64,000 nucleotides of DNA from Streptomyces filamentosus (GCF_014654895.1 NZ_BNBE01000003.1:958501-1022500), one strand, 5' to 3'. Shown: positions 23,977-35,272, numbered from the stretch's first letter. Translations and numbers: made by a program. Notes: generated by a model not told the origin, from the sequence alone.

Positions 23977-24426
23977 GTGAATAACATCGGCATGCTCCTC
24001 CCCTTCATCGTGCTCATCGGGGCGATGTTCCTGATGACCCGCTCTGCCAAGAAGAAGCAGGCACAGGCGGCGGAGATGCGCAACCAGATGCAGCCCGGCA
24101 CCGGCGTACGCACGATCGGGGGAATGTACGCCACCGTCAAGGAGATCCAGGACGAGACCGTCCTGCTGGAGGTCGCGCCCGGCGTCCACGCCGTCTACGC
24201 GAAGAACGCCATCGGCGCGGTCCTGGACGACGCCGAGTACAACCGGATCGTCCACGGCGACACCGACGAGGACGCCGGCGCCGACTCCGAGACCGTCGTC
24301 CCGGACGACGCCTCCTCGCTGACCGACACCGCCGACGAGGCCCCCAAGGCCGACCTGACGAAGAAGTCGGACGCGGCCGAGGGCGAGAAGGACGGCAAGA
24401 CCGACGGCGAGACCGAGGCGAAGTAG
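23977..24426 (+). CDS. yajC: Preprotein translocase accessory subunit YajC
   Basis: Protein of 149 residues. One N-terminal membrane segment (IGMLLPFIVLIGAMFLM, about 3-20) is followed by a basic stretch (RSAKKKQAQ), the conserved YajC core (EMRNQMQPGTGVRTIGGMYATVKEIQDETVLLEVAPGVHAVYAKNAIGAVL), and an acidic/Lys-rich disordered tail (about 90-149). YajC associates with SecDF to support protein export. GTG 23977 is the start. secD and secF follow in the same direction. Confidence 0.92.
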   Translation: MNNIGMLLPFIVLIGAMFLMTRSAKKKQAQAAEMRNQMQPGTGVRTIGGMYATVKEIQDETVLLEVAPGVHAVYAKNAIGAVLDDAEYNRIVHGDTDEDAGADSETVVPDDASSLTDTADEAPKADLTKKSDAAEGEKDGKTDGETEAK

Positions 24427-24571
24427 TCGCACCCGGCACCGCGGCCCCGCCCACCGGCGCGGCCGCGGCCGGGAACGGTCCGGCGTCTGCGGGGGATGGT
24501 CCCCACACATACTTCGTGGCCTCCGTGCGCCCACCCGGCGCCCGGACGGTTTGGACAGGGAGAAACGACAG

Positions 24572-26347
24572 GTGGCAGCACCGAAGAAGGGCCGAGGGCC
24601 GGCGGGGGGACAGAGCCGCCCCGGGCGCGCCCTGGCTTTCATTCTGATCGCCATGGTCGCGCTCACCGGCGGCATGTTCTGGTCGGGGCACACCACCCCG
24701 CGCCTCGGCATCGACCTCGCCGGCGGCACGTCGATCACGCTCAAGGCCAAGGCGGAGCCCGGCCAGGAGTCCGCGGTCAACGAGACCAACATGAACACGG
24801 CGGTCGGCATCATCGAGCGCCGTGTCAACGGTCTCGGCGTCTCCGAGGCCGAGGTCCAGACGCAGGGCCGCGAGAACATCATCGTCAACATCCCCAAGGG
24901 GACGAACGAGAAGCAGGCCCGCGAGCAGGTCGGCACCACCGCCCAGCTCTACTTCCGGCCCGTGCTGACCGTCGCCTCCGCGGCCCCCGAGCCGGCGCCC
25001 ACCGCCGACTCCTCCGGCACCGGCACGCCGAAGCCCTCCGCGTCCGCCTCCACGGGTGACAAGAAGTCGGCCACGCCGACCGCCACCGCCTCCACCCAGG
25101 GCCGCGCGCTCTCCGAGGCCCTCAGGGCCCCGAACGCCACCGGGACGCCCACGCCGACCGGCAGCGCCTCGGCCACGCCGAAGTCGAGCGCCACCCCGAA
25201 GGCCGGCGACACCCCGCAGGCGACCCCCAGCGCGGACCCCGCCACCGCCGCCCTCCAGCAGAAGTTCACCACCCTGAACTGCCTCGACCCGAAGGCGCGC
25301 GCCGCCGTCGGCCAGGGCGTCAAGCCGACCGAGCCCGTCGTGGCCTGCGGCGAGGACGCGCCCGGCGTCTGGTCGAAGTACCTGCTCGGCCCGGCCGAGG
25401 TCGAGGGCCGCGACGTCGACGACGCCAAGGGCGTCCTCGACCAGCAGCGCGGCATGTGGATCGTGACCATGGAGTTCACGGACGCCGGCTCGAAGAAGTT
25501 CCAGGCGATCACCAGCAAGCTCTCCCAGCAGGCCGACCCGCAGAACCGCTTCGCGATCGTCCTCGACGGGAACGTCGTCTCGGCCCCCTCGGTCCGCCAG
25601 ACGCTGAGCGCCAGCGCGGAGATCTCCGGCAACTTCAACCAGCAGTCCGCCCAGGACCTCGGCAACATCCTGTCCTACGGCGCGCTCCCGCTCACCTTCG
25701 ACACCCAGAGCGTCGACACCGTCACCGCCGCCCTCGGCGGCGAGCAGCTGGAGGCCGGCCTCATCGCCGGCGCCATCGGCCTCGCGCTCGTCGTCCTCTA
25801 CCTGGTGGTCTACTACCGGGGCCTGTCGTTCATCGCGATCCTCAGCCTCGGCGTCTCCGCCCTGCTCACCTACGTGATCATGGCCCTGCTCGGCCCGGCC
25901 ATCGGCTTCGCGCTGAACCTGCCGGCCGTCTGCGGCGCCATCGTCGCCATCGGCATCACCGCCGACTCCTTCATCGTCTACTTCGAGCGCATCCGCGACG
26001 AGCTCCGCGAGGGCCGCACCCTGCGCCCCGCCGTGGAGCGCGCCTGGCCGCGGGCCCGCCGCACCATCCTGGTCTCCGACTTCGTGTCCTTCCTCGCCGC
26101 CGCGGTGCTCTTCATCGTCACCGTCGGCAAGGTCCAGGGCTTCGCGTTCACGCTCGGTCTGACCACCCTGCTCGACGTCGTCGTGGTGTTCCTCTTCACC
26201 AAGCCGGTGATGACGCTGCTCGCCCGCACGAAGTTCTTCGGCAACGGCCACCCGTGGTCCGGCCTGGACCCGAAGCGCCTCGGCGCCAAGCCGCCGCTGC
26301 GCCGCACCCGTCGTGCCACCGCCCCCGTCGACCCGAAGGAGGCGTGA
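24572..26347 (+). CDS. secD: Protein translocase subunit SecD
   Basis: Proton-motive-force-driven export subunit of 591 residues in the plasma membrane. A first membrane helix (ALAFILIAMVALTGGMFW, about 20-37) is followed by the conserved LGIDLAGGTSITL, the large extracellular P1 region, then five C-terminal helices with the GGEQLEAGLIAGAIGLALVVLYLVVYYR and GITADSFIVYFERIRDE signatures. P1 is interrupted by a Pro/Thr/Ser/Ala-rich low-complexity insert (about 139-228) typical of actinobacteria. I chose GTG 24572 (VAAPKKGRGPAGG), preceded by AGGGAG, over an in-frame TTG at 24551. Only one base separates its stop from the secF ATG. Confidence 0.95.
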   Translation: MAAPKKGRGPAGGQSRPGRALAFILIAMVALTGGMFWSGHTTPRLGIDLAGGTSITLKAKAEPGQESAVNETNMNTAVGIIERRVNGLGVSEAEVQTQGRENIIVNIPKGTNEKQAREQVGTTAQLYFRPVLTVASAAPEPAPTADSSGTGTPKPSASASTGDKKSATPTATASTQGRALSEALRAPNATGTPTPTGSASATPKSSATPKAGDTPQATPSADPATAALQQKFTTLNCLDPKARAAVGQGVKPTEPVVACGEDAPGVWSKYLLGPAEVEGRDVDDAKGVLDQQRGMWIVTMEFTDAGSKKFQAITSKLSQQADPQNRFAIVLDGNVVSAPSVRQTLSASAEISGNFNQQSAQDLGNILSYGALPLTFDTQSVDTVTAALGGEQLEAGLIAGAIGLALVVLYLVVYYRGLSFIAILSLGVSALLTYVIMALLGPAIGFALNLPAVCGAIVAIGITADSFIVYFERIRDELREGRTLRPAVERAWPRARRTILVSDFVSFLAAAVLFIVTVGKVQGFAFTLGLTTLLDVVVVFLFTKPVMTLLARTKFFGNGHPWSGLDPKRLGAKPPLRRTRRATAPVDPKEA

Positions 26348-26348
26348 G

Positions 26349-27413
26349 ATGTCGAAGCTCGGAGATCTCGGCGCCCGGCTCCACCGCGGTGAGGTCGGTT
26401 ACGACTTCATCGGCAACCGCAAGATCTGGTACGGCCTGTCCATCCTGATCACCATCACGGCGATCGTCGCCCTGGCCGTCCGCGGCCTCAACATGGGCAT
26501 CGAGTTCCAGGGCGGCGCCGTCTTCACCACCCCGAAGACGGACGTCTCCGTCAGCCAGGCCACGGAGTACGCGGAAGAGGCATCCGGCCACGACGCGATC
26601 GTCCAGCAGCTCGGCAACGGCTCCCTGCGCATCCAGGTCGGCGGCCTCGACACCGAGCAGTCCGACAAGGTCCGCACCCAGCTGGCCGAGGACCTGAACG
26701 TCTCCGAGGACAAGATCGCCGCCGAGCTGGTCGGCCCCAGCTGGGGCGAGCAGATCGCCAACAAGGCGTGGACCGGCCTCGGCGTCTTCATGATCCTCGT
26801 CGTGATCTACCTGGCCATCGCCTTCGAGTGGAGAATGGCCGTCGCGGCGCTGATCGCGCTGATCCACGACCTCACGATCACGGTCGGCATCTACTCGCTG
26901 GTCGGCTTCGAGGTCACCGTCGGCACGGTCATCGGTCTGCTGACCATCCTCGGTTACTCGCTGTACGACACCGTCGTCGTCTTCGACTCCCTCAAGGAGC
27001 AGACGAAGGACATCACGAAGCAGACCCGCTTCACCTACAGCGAGCTGGCCAACCGCTCGATCAACGGCACCCTGGTCCGCTCCATCAACACCACCGTGGT
27101 GGCGCTGCTGCCCGTCGCCGGCCTGCTCTTCATCGGCGGCGGCGTCCTCGGCGCCGGCATGCTGAACGACATCTCGCTGTCGCTCTTCGTGGGTCTGGCC
27201 GCCGGTGCCTACTCCTCGATCTTCATCGCCACCCCGCTCGTCGCCGACCTCAAGGAACGCGAGCCGGCGATCAAGGCCCTGAAGAAGCGGGTGCTCGCCA
27301 AGCGCGCCTCCGCCGCCGCGGGCGAGGACGAGGCGGACGACGCGGCCGAGGCCGCCGTCGTCGGCCCGCGCGCCGCCGCCCGCCGGGGCCGTGCCGAGGG
27401 GCGCCGCGGATGA
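26349..27413 (+). CDS. secF: Protein translocase subunit SecF
   Basis: Partner of SecD, 354 residues. It has an N-terminal helix (IWYGLSILITITAIVALAV), the conserved GIEFQGGAVF, a periplasm-side domain, then five membrane helices with IALIHDLTITVGIYSLVGFEVTVGTVIGLLTILGYSLYDTVVVFD, the SecF fingerprint. A charged C-terminal tail (about 305-354) is Ala/Glu/Arg-rich. ATG 26349 is one base after the secD stop. Its own TGA overlaps the apt ATG (ATGA). Confidence 0.96.
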   Translation: MSKLGDLGARLHRGEVGYDFIGNRKIWYGLSILITITAIVALAVRGLNMGIEFQGGAVFTTPKTDVSVSQATEYAEEASGHDAIVQQLGNGSLRIQVGGLDTEQSDKVRTQLAEDLNVSEDKIAAELVGPSWGEQIANKAWTGLGVFMILVVIYLAIAFEWRMAVAALIALIHDLTITVGIYSLVGFEVTVGTVIGLLTILGYSLYDTVVVFDSLKEQTKDITKQTRFTYSELANRSINGTLVRSINTTVVALLPVAGLLFIGGGVLGAGMLNDISLSLFVGLAAGAYSSIFIATPLVADLKEREPAIKALKKRVLAKRASAAAGEDEADDAAEAAVVGPRAAARRGRAEGRRG

Positions 27414-27961
27414 CCGCCGAGGCCCAGGACGTGACCGGCCTGCTGCTCAGCCGGATCCGCGACGTCCCCGACTACCCGAAGTCGGGCGTGCTGTTCAAGG
27501 ACATCACCCCGCTGCTCGCGGACCCGGAGGCGTTCACGGCCCTCACCGACGCCCTCGCCGCCCTGTGCTCCGCGCACGGTGCGACGAAGATCGTCGGCCT
27601 GGAGGCCCGCGGCTTCATCCTCGCGGCGCCGGTCGCCGTCCGCGCGGGCCTGGGCTTCATCCCGGTCCGCAAGGCCGGCAAGCTTCCCGGCGCCACGCTC
27701 CGGCAGGCGTACGAGCTGGAGTACGGCACCGCCGAGATCGAGGTGCACGCCGAGGACCTGGCCGCGGGCGACCGCGTCATGGTCATCGACGACGTCCTCG
27801 CGACCGGCGGCACCGCCGAGGCGTCCCTCGAACTGATCCGCCGCGCCGGCGCCGAGGTCGCGGGCGTCGCGGTCCTCATGGAGCTCGGCTTCCTCCCGGG
27901 CCGCGCCCGGCTGGAGCCCGCCCTCAAGGGCGCCCCGCTCACCGCGCTCATCACCGTCTGA
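27410..27961 (+). CDS. apt: Adenine phosphoribosyltransferase
   Basis: Purine salvage enzyme of 183 residues converting adenine and PRPP to AMP. It shows the Apt N-terminus (IRDVPDYPKSGVLFKDITPLL), the adenine-binding GLEARGFILAAPVAVR, the catalytic FIPVRKAGKLPGATLRQAYELEYG and the PRPP loop VMVIDDVLATGGTAEASLEL. It sits between secF and relA, as in many Streptomyces, where mutants of this locus affect sporulation. It is coupled to secF by a 4-nt overlap and ends at a strong palindromic terminator. Confidence 0.96.
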   Translation: MTAEAQDVTGLLLSRIRDVPDYPKSGVLFKDITPLLADPEAFTALTDALAALCSAHGATKIVGLEARGFILAAPVAVRAGLGFIPVRKAGKLPGATLRQAYELEYGTAEIEVHAEDLAAGDRVMVIDDVLATGGTAEASLELIRRAGAEVAGVAVLMELGFLPGRARLEPALKGAPLTALITV

Positions 27962-28017
27962 GACGCGATCGAAGCACCGTCTGCGGCACGTCCGAAAAGG
28001 AGTCCATCGGATTCCGG

Positions 28018-28053
28018 CCAGGGGCGTCCCGGGAATTCCCGGGACGCCCCTGG
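28018..28053 (+). terminator. apt terminator, a perfect 36-bp palindrome
   Basis: 16-bp stem (28018-28033 with 28038-28053) with loop AATT, followed by CGTTTG. The AATT centre makes the whole 36 bp self-complementary. Confidence 0.85.
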
Positions 28054-28057
28054 CGTT
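28032..28057 (+). promoter_or_regulatory. Sigma-R-type promoter upstream of relA
   Basis: GGAAT (28032-28036), 18 bp, GTT (28055-28057), an exact match to the disulphide-stress sigma-R consensus GGAAT-N18-GTT. Its -35 element is the centre of the apt terminator palindrome. A second candidate -10, TACGAT at 28161-28166, would serve a nearer promoter. The relA start is at 28217. Confidence 0.6.
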
Positions 28058-28216
28058 TGTCCCGGTACGTCCCCCGGTGAGGACGGGTACGCGCCGCAGG
28101 GAAGGCCCCACGGGCCCCGTCCGTCCTCCGGGCGCGTGAGCACGGGGCGTCATGGCTCGATACGATGGCCTTTCCGGGCCTGACCGGGGGCCCCGGAACC
28201 GCACGAGGAGCGCTCT

Positions 28217-30667
<2,451 letters not shown>

Positions 30668-30686
30668 CGGGGCGAGGAGCACGCGA

Positions 30687-30716
30687 AAGGGCCCCCGGCA
30701 TCCGCCGGGGGCCCTT
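30687..30716. terminator. Bidirectional terminator between relA and the DUF349 gene
   Basis: 13-bp perfect stem (30687-30699 with 30704-30716), loop ATCC, flanked by A residues on the relA side. Confidence 0.85.
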
Positions 30717-30739
30717 CCCGCGTCCCTACGCGGCCGAGG

Positions 30740-31969
30740 TCAGCCGCCGAACTCCTCCAGGCCCTTCAGGGCCTGGTCGAGAAGGGCCTGACGGCCCTCA
30801 AGCTCCTTGGAGAGCTTGTCGGCCTTCGCGTCGTTCCCGGCGGCGCGGGCGGCCTCGATCTGCCCGCGCAGCTTGTCGACGGCATCCTGGAGCTGACCGG
30901 TCAGACCCGCGGCACGCGCGCGTGCCTCCGGGTTGGTCCGGCGCCACTCGGCCTCCTCGGCCTCCTGGATCGCCCGCTCCACCGCGTGCATCCGGCCCTC
31001 GACCTTCGGACGGGCGTCGCGCGGCACGTGGCCGATGGCCTCCCAGCGCTCGTTGACGGCGCGGAAGGCGGCACGGGCGGCCTTCAGGTCCGTCACCGGG
31101 AGCAGCTTCTCGGCCTCGCCGGCCAGCTCCTCCTTCAGCTTGAGGTTCTCGGTCTGCTCCGCGTCCCGCTCGGCGAAGACGCCGGAACGGGCCGCGAAGA
31201 AGACGTCCTGGGCGCCGCGGAAGCGGTTCCACAGGTCGTCCTCGTGCTCGCGCTGCGCCCGGCCGGCGGCCTTCCAGTCGGCCATCAGCTCGCGGTAGCG
31301 GGCCGCCGTCGCGCCCCAGTCGGTCGAGTTCTGCAGCGCCTCGGCCTCGGCGACCAGGCGCTCCTTCGCCTTGCGGGCGTCCTCGCGCTGGGCGTCGAGC
31401 TGGGCGAAGTGGGCCTTGCGGCGCTTGGAGAAGGCCGAGCGGGCGTGCGAGAAGCGGTGCCACAGCTCGTCGTCGGACTTGCGGTCGAGCCGGGGCAGGC
31501 CCTTCCACGTGTCCACGAGCGCCCGCAGGCGCTCGCCGGCGGACCGCCACTGCTCGCTCCGGGCCAGCTCCTCGGCCTCGGTGACCAGCGCCTCCTTGGC
31601 GGCGCGCGCCTCGTCGGTCTGCTTCGCCTTCTGCGCCTTGCGCTCCTCGCGGCGCGAGTCCACCGACTCCACCAGCTTGTCCAGGCGGGCGGAGAGCGCG
31701 GCCAGGTCGCCGACGGCGTGGTGCTCGTCGATCTGGGTCCGGATGTGCTCGATCGCCGTCTGGGCGTCCTTCGCCGAGAGGTCGGTGGTCTTCACCCGCT
31801 TCTCGAGGAGGCCGATCTCGACAACCAGGCCCTCGTACTTGCGCTCGAAGTAGGCCAGCGCCTCCTCGGGGGTGCCCGCCTGCCAGGATCCGACGACCTT
31901 CTCACCCTCGGCCGTCCGCACGTACACGGTGCCCGTCTCGTCGACACGGCCCCACGGGTCGCTGCTCAC
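30740..31969 (-). CDS. DUF349-repeat helical protein
   Basis: Protein of 409 residues made of about four DUF349 helical repeats (for example WRSAGERLRALVDTWKGLPRLDRKSDDELWHRFSHARSAFSKRR and WGATAARYRELMADWKAAGRAQREHEDDLWNRFRGAQDVFFAAR), preceded by a short N-terminal domain (SSDPWGRVDETGTVYVRTAEGEKVVGSWQAG) and coiled-coil-like helices. It is highly charged and cytoplasmic. The family is conserved beside relA in actinobacteria but its function is unknown. GTG 31969 has GAGGAG 6 nt upstream. It is convergent with relA across a shared terminator. Confidence 0.9.
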   Translation of the reverse strand: MSSDPWGRVDETGTVYVRTAEGEKVVGSWQAGTPEEALAYFERKYEGLVVEIGLLEKRVKTTDLSAKDAQTAIEHIRTQIDEHHAVGDLAALSARLDKLVESVDSRREERKAQKAKQTDEARAAKEALVTEAEELARSEQWRSAGERLRALVDTWKGLPRLDRKSDDELWHRFSHARSAFSKRRKAHFAQLDAQREDARKAKERLVAEAEALQNSTDWGATAARYRELMADWKAAGRAQREHEDDLWNRFRGAQDVFFAARSGVFAERDAEQTENLKLKEELAGEAEKLLPVTDLKAARAAFRAVNERWEAIGHVPRDARPKVEGRMHAVERAIQEAEEAEWRRTNPEARARAAGLTGQLQDAVDKLRGQIEAARAAGNDAKADKLSKELEGRQALLDQALKGLEEFGG

Positions 31970-32195
31970 AGCGCCTCCTCACCATGATGCCCTCGTCGGG
32001 TGGTGACCCCCGGGCATCGTCCACAGTTCCTGGGCGGGCCTCGCCCGCCTTCCGCCGCGCGGCCGACGGGTCGGCCACGCTGCACAACGCCAATCTAGGC
32101 GAACGGCGGCCCGGCTGTCCGCACTCAGCGCGACCGAAATTCCACGGTCACGCGCGTGCGGGCCGCCGGGCCGCCGCCTCGCGGAGCGCCGCGCC

Positions 32196-32945
32196 TCACT
32201 TCGCGGAGACGGCCGCCTTCTCGATGGTGACCGGCTTCTTGGGGGCGCCGTCGCCCTGGCCGCCCTCGGCCCCGGCCGCGCCGACCTTCTGCACCGCCGC
32301 CAGGCCGGCCGCGTCCATCGTGCCGAAGGGGGTGTACTGCGGCGGCAGCTTGGAGTCCTTGTAGACGAGGAAGAACTGCGAGCCGCCGGTGCCCGGCTGC
32401 CCGGTGTTCGCCATGGCGACCGTGCCCGCCTTGTACGTGACCTTGCCGTCGGCCCCGGGCTTGCCCAGGCCGTCGAGGTTCTCGTCCGGGATGGTGTAGC
32501 CGGGGCCGCCCATGCCGGTGCCCTCCGGGTCGCCGCACTGGAGGACGAAGATCCCCCCGGTGGTGAGCCGGTGGCACTTGGTGCCGTCGAAGTACTTCTT
32601 GTCGGCGAGGTGCTTGAACGAGTTCACCGTCCGCGGGGTCTTCGCCGCGTCCATGGTGATCGTGATGTCGCCCTCGTTGGTCTTCAGGGCCAGGTCGTAC
32701 GACCCCTTGGCCTCGATGGACATCTTCGGTTCGCCGCCGGCCTCCGCCCCGGTGTTCTTGGCGTCGTCCCCGAACAGCTGCACCGAGCCGTACACCGCCC
32801 CGCCGCCCGCGAGCAGCACCGCGAGGGAGGCCGCGATCACGGTGTTGCGCCGCTTGGCCTTGCGCCGGGTCTCGGCCCGTCGCTGCTGCTGGCGTGCGTA
32901 CTTGTCCCTGGCGAGCTGCCGCCGCCGCTGATCGCTGGTGACCAC
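32196..32945 (-). CDS. Membrane-anchored cyclophilin-type peptidyl-prolyl isomerase
   Basis: Protein of 249 residues: a strongly basic cytoplasmic N-terminus (about 1-33, RRRQLARDKYARQQQRRAETRRKAKRR), one membrane segment (35-56), then an extracytoplasmic cyclophilin domain (about 80-235). Cyclophilin landmarks are NSFKHLADKKYFDGTKCHRL, the active-site-region GDPEGTGMGGPGYTIPDE, AMANTGQPGTGGSQFFLVY and YTPFGTM. It presumably helps fold exported proteins. The GTG start at 32945 (VVTSDQRRRQ) has AGGAG upstream. It is divergent from the MBL-fold gene, with a 6-bp inverted repeat (CCCGTA/TACGGG, 32992-33008) between them. Confidence 0.9.
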   Translation of the reverse strand: MVTSDQRRRQLARDKYARQQQRRAETRRKAKRRNTVIAASLAVLLAGGGAVYGSVQLFGDDAKNTGAEAGGEPKMSIEAKGSYDLALKTNEGDITITMDAAKTPRTVNSFKHLADKKYFDGTKCHRLTTGGIFVLQCGDPEGTGMGGPGYTIPDENLDGLGKPGADGKVTYKAGTVAMANTGQPGTGGSQFFLVYKDSKLPPQYTPFGTMDAAGLAAVQKVGAAGAEGGQGDGAPKKPVTIEKAAVSAK

Positions 32946-33008
32946 CGGGTCCGCTCCTGTCGGTCGTGTGTTCCTGTCCTGGCCGGATGTGCCCGTACCG
33001 TATACGGG

Positions 33009-33039
33009 TTGGCTGTGGAATACGCAGCGCCGGTAGGCT
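33009..33039 (+). promoter_or_regulatory. Candidate promoter of the MBL-fold/hisS unit
   Basis: TTGGCT (33009-33014), 19-bp spacer, TAGGCT (33034-33039), about 60 bp before the GTG of the hydrolase gene. Confidence 0.4.
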
Positions 33040-33098
33040 CTGATCTGCTGCATTCCGCAAAGCCGCAGCCATCTGCCGGACGACACAGAAGGACGATC

Positions 33099-33806
33099 GT
33101 GCTGATTGCCGGGTTCCCCGCCGGGGCCTGGGGCACCAACTGCTACGTGGTCGCCCCCGCCGCAGGCGAGGAGTGCGTCATCGTCGACCCGGGCCACCAG
33201 GCCGCCCAGGGAGTCGAGGAGACGCTGAAGAAGCATCGGCTCAAGCCCGTCGCGGTGGTCCTCACCCATGGCCACATCGACCACGTCGCCTCCGTCGTCC
33301 CGGTCTGCGGCGCCCATGACGTACCCGCGTGGATCCACCCCGCCGACCGGTACATGATGAGCGACCCGGAGAAGGCCCTCGGCCGCTCCATCGGGATGCC
33401 CCTCATGGGCGAGCTGACCGTGGGCGAGCCGGACGACGTGCACGAGCTCACCGACGGCGCCGAGCTGAAGCTCGCCGGCATGGGGTTCTCCGTCGCGCAC
33501 GCGCCCGGCCATACCAAGGGGTCGGTGACCTTCCGGACGCCGGAGACCACGGAGATCCCCTCCGTCCTCTTCTCCGGCGACCTGCTGTTCGCCGGCTCCA
33601 TCGGACGCACCGACCTGCCCGGCGGTGACATGGCCGAGATGCTCGAATCGCTGACCCGCGTGGTCCTGCCGCTCGACAACTCGACCGTCGTCCTGTCCGG
33701 CCACGGTCCCCAGACGACCATCGGCCAGGAGCGCGCCACCAACCCGTACCTGCGGCAGGTGGCCTCCGGCCTCGGGAGCACGGACGCTCCCCGACGAGGA
33801 ATGTGA
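33099..33806 (+). CDS. MBL-fold metallo-hydrolase (glyoxalase II-like)
   Basis: Zinc hydrolase of 235 residues. The HxHxDH motif is HGHIDH (57-62); further metal ligands are His in HAPGHTKGSV, Asp in FSGDLLFAGSIGRTDLPGGD and His in LSGHGPQTT, so all ligands are present. The pattern (GRTDLPGGD, GHGPxT) is that of glyoxalase II-like and YcbL-type thioester hydrolases. The substrate is unknown; Streptomyces uses mycothiol rather than glutathione. GTG 33099 has GAAGGA upstream. It lies immediately before hisS, with its stop overlapping a candidate hisS start. Confidence 0.9.
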   Translation: MLIAGFPAGAWGTNCYVVAPAAGEECVIVDPGHQAAQGVEETLKKHRLKPVAVVLTHGHIDHVASVVPVCGAHDVPAWIHPADRYMMSDPEKALGRSIGMPLMGELTVGEPDDVHELTDGAELKLAGMGFSVAHAPGHTKGSVTFRTPETTEIPSVLFSGDLLFAGSIGRTDLPGGDMAEMLESLTRVVLPLDNSTVVLSGHGPQTTIGQERATNPYLRQVASGLGSTDAPRRGM

Positions 33807-33817
33807 CGAGAACCTCC

Positions 33818-35080
33818 GTGAGCACCTTTCAGGCCCCCAAGGGCACGTACGACCTGATCCCCCCGCGCTCCGCCGTCTTCCTGGCGGTCCGCGACACCAT
33901 CGCCACCCAGGTGAGGAACGCCGGCTACGGCTACGTCGAGACCCCCGGCTTCGAGGACGTGAACCTCTTCGCCCGCGGCGTCGGCGAGTCCACCGACATC
34001 GTCACCAAGGAGATGTACACCCTCACCACGAAGGGCGGCGACCAGCTCGCCCTGCGCCCCGAGGGCACCGCCTCCGTGCTGCGTGCGGCCCTCCAGGCCA
34101 ACCTGCACAAGCAGGGCAACCTGCCGGTCAAGCTCTGGTACTCCGGCTCGTACTACCGCTACGAGCGGGCCCAGGCCGGCCGCTACCGCCACTTCTCGCA
34201 GGTCGGCGCCGAGGCGATCGGCGCCGAGGACCCGGCGCTCGACGCCGAGCTGATCATCCTGGCCGACCAGGCGTACCGCGCCCTCGGCCTGCGCCAGTAC
34301 CGCATCCTGCTGAACTCGCTCGGCGACAAGGAGTGCCGCCCCGTCTACCGCGAGGCCCTCCAGACCTTCCTGCGCGGCCTCGACCTCGACGAGGAGACCC
34401 TGCGCCGCGCCGAGATCAACCCGCTGCGGGTCCTCGACGACAAGCGCGCCGACGTGCAGAAGCAGCTCGTCGACGCGCCGCTGCTCCGCGACTACCTGTG
34501 CGACGCCTGCAAGGCGTACCACGAGCAGGTCCGCGAGCTGATCACCGCCGCCGGCGTGGTCTTCGAGGACGACCCCAAGCTGGTCCGCGGCCTCGACTAC
34601 TACACCCGGACCACCTTCGAGTTCGTCCACGACGGCCTCGGCTCGCAGTCCGCGGTGGGCGGCGGCGGCCGCTACGACGGCCTCTCCGAGATGATCGGCG
34701 GCCCCGCGCTTCCGTCCGTCGGCTGGGCCCTCGGCGTCGACCGGACCGTCCTCGCCCTGGAGGCGGAGGGCGTCGAGCTGGACCTCCCGGCCGCCACCAG
34801 CGTCTTCGCCGTGGCGCTCGGCGAGGAGGCCCGCCGGATCCTCTTCGGCAAGGTCACCGAGCTGCGCCGGGCCGGGATCGCGGCCGACTTCTCCTTCGGC
34901 GGCAAGGGCCTCAAGGGCTCCATGAAGGACGCCAACCGCTCCGGCGCCCGGCTCGCCCTCGTCGCCGGCGAGCGCGACCTCGCCGAGGGCGTCGTCCAGC
35001 TCAAGGACATGGAGTCCGGCGAGCAGCGCGCGGTCGCCCTGGACGGCGTCCTGGACGCCGTCCGCGAGCTGCTCGGCTGA
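33818..35080 (+). CDS. hisS: Histidyl-tRNA synthetase
   Basis: Class II synthetase of 420 residues. It shows motif 1 around GFEDVNLFARGVGESTDIVTKEMYTL, motif 2 (PVKLWYSGSYYRYERAQAGRYRHFSQVGAEAIG), the histidine-binding signatures LVRGLDYYTRTTFEF and SAVGGGGRYDGL, motif 3 in GWALGVDRTVL, and a C-terminal anticodon-binding domain. I chose GTG 33818 (VSTFQAPKGTYDLIPP), which matches the conserved N-terminus. GTG 33803, overlapping the previous stop, would add five residues but has its SD only 2 nt away. It is followed by a terminator. Confidence 0.95.
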   Translation: MSTFQAPKGTYDLIPPRSAVFLAVRDTIATQVRNAGYGYVETPGFEDVNLFARGVGESTDIVTKEMYTLTTKGGDQLALRPEGTASVLRAALQANLHKQGNLPVKLWYSGSYYRYERAQAGRYRHFSQVGAEAIGAEDPALDAELIILADQAYRALGLRQYRILLNSLGDKECRPVYREALQTFLRGLDLDEETLRRAEINPLRVLDDKRADVQKQLVDAPLLRDYLCDACKAYHEQVRELITAAGVVFEDDPKLVRGLDYYTRTTFEFVHDGLGSQSAVGGGGRYDGLSEMIGGPALPSVGWALGVDRTVLALEAEGVELDLPAATSVFAVALGEEARRILFGKVTELRRAGIAADFSFGGKGLKGSMKDANRSGARLALVAGERDLAEGVVQLKDMESGEQRAVALDGVLDAVRELLG

Positions 35081-35095
35081 GCCTCCGCACCAGGG

Positions 35096-35131
35096 GAGGG
35101 GCCCGGTCCGCCACGCGCGGCCGGGCCCCTC
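35096..35131 (+). terminator. hisS terminator
   Basis: 11-bp outer stem (35096-35106 with 35121-35131) extended by CCGC/GCGG (35108-35111, 35117-35120) with one bulged T; 16 nt past the stop. Confidence 0.75.
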
Positions 35132-35272
35132 TCCGTCGAGGCGCCCGGCGGGACCTCCGGCCCCCGCCCCGGGCCCTGCGGCCCTTATCCCGTACGAATG
35201 CTCTCCCGTATACCCCTTGTTGCAGAATGTCCATGGCCACAAGGCCGGCGAGCGAGGGAAAAGGCGACAGGC

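Noticed and set aside
24551..24571. TTG start for SecD
   Set aside because: GTG 24572 gives the conserved N-terminus and has AGGGAG upstream; the TTG has no SD.
32017..32025. DnaA-like box TCGTCCACA upstream of the DUF349 gene
   Set aside because: One mismatch, single and isolated; expected by chance in GC-rich DNA. The same holds for GGTGGACAA at 50737-50745 inside aroB.
33803..33817. GTG 33803 as the hisS start
   Set aside because: SD only 2 nt away, and MSTF-type N-terminus at 33818 is conserved; it remains possible.
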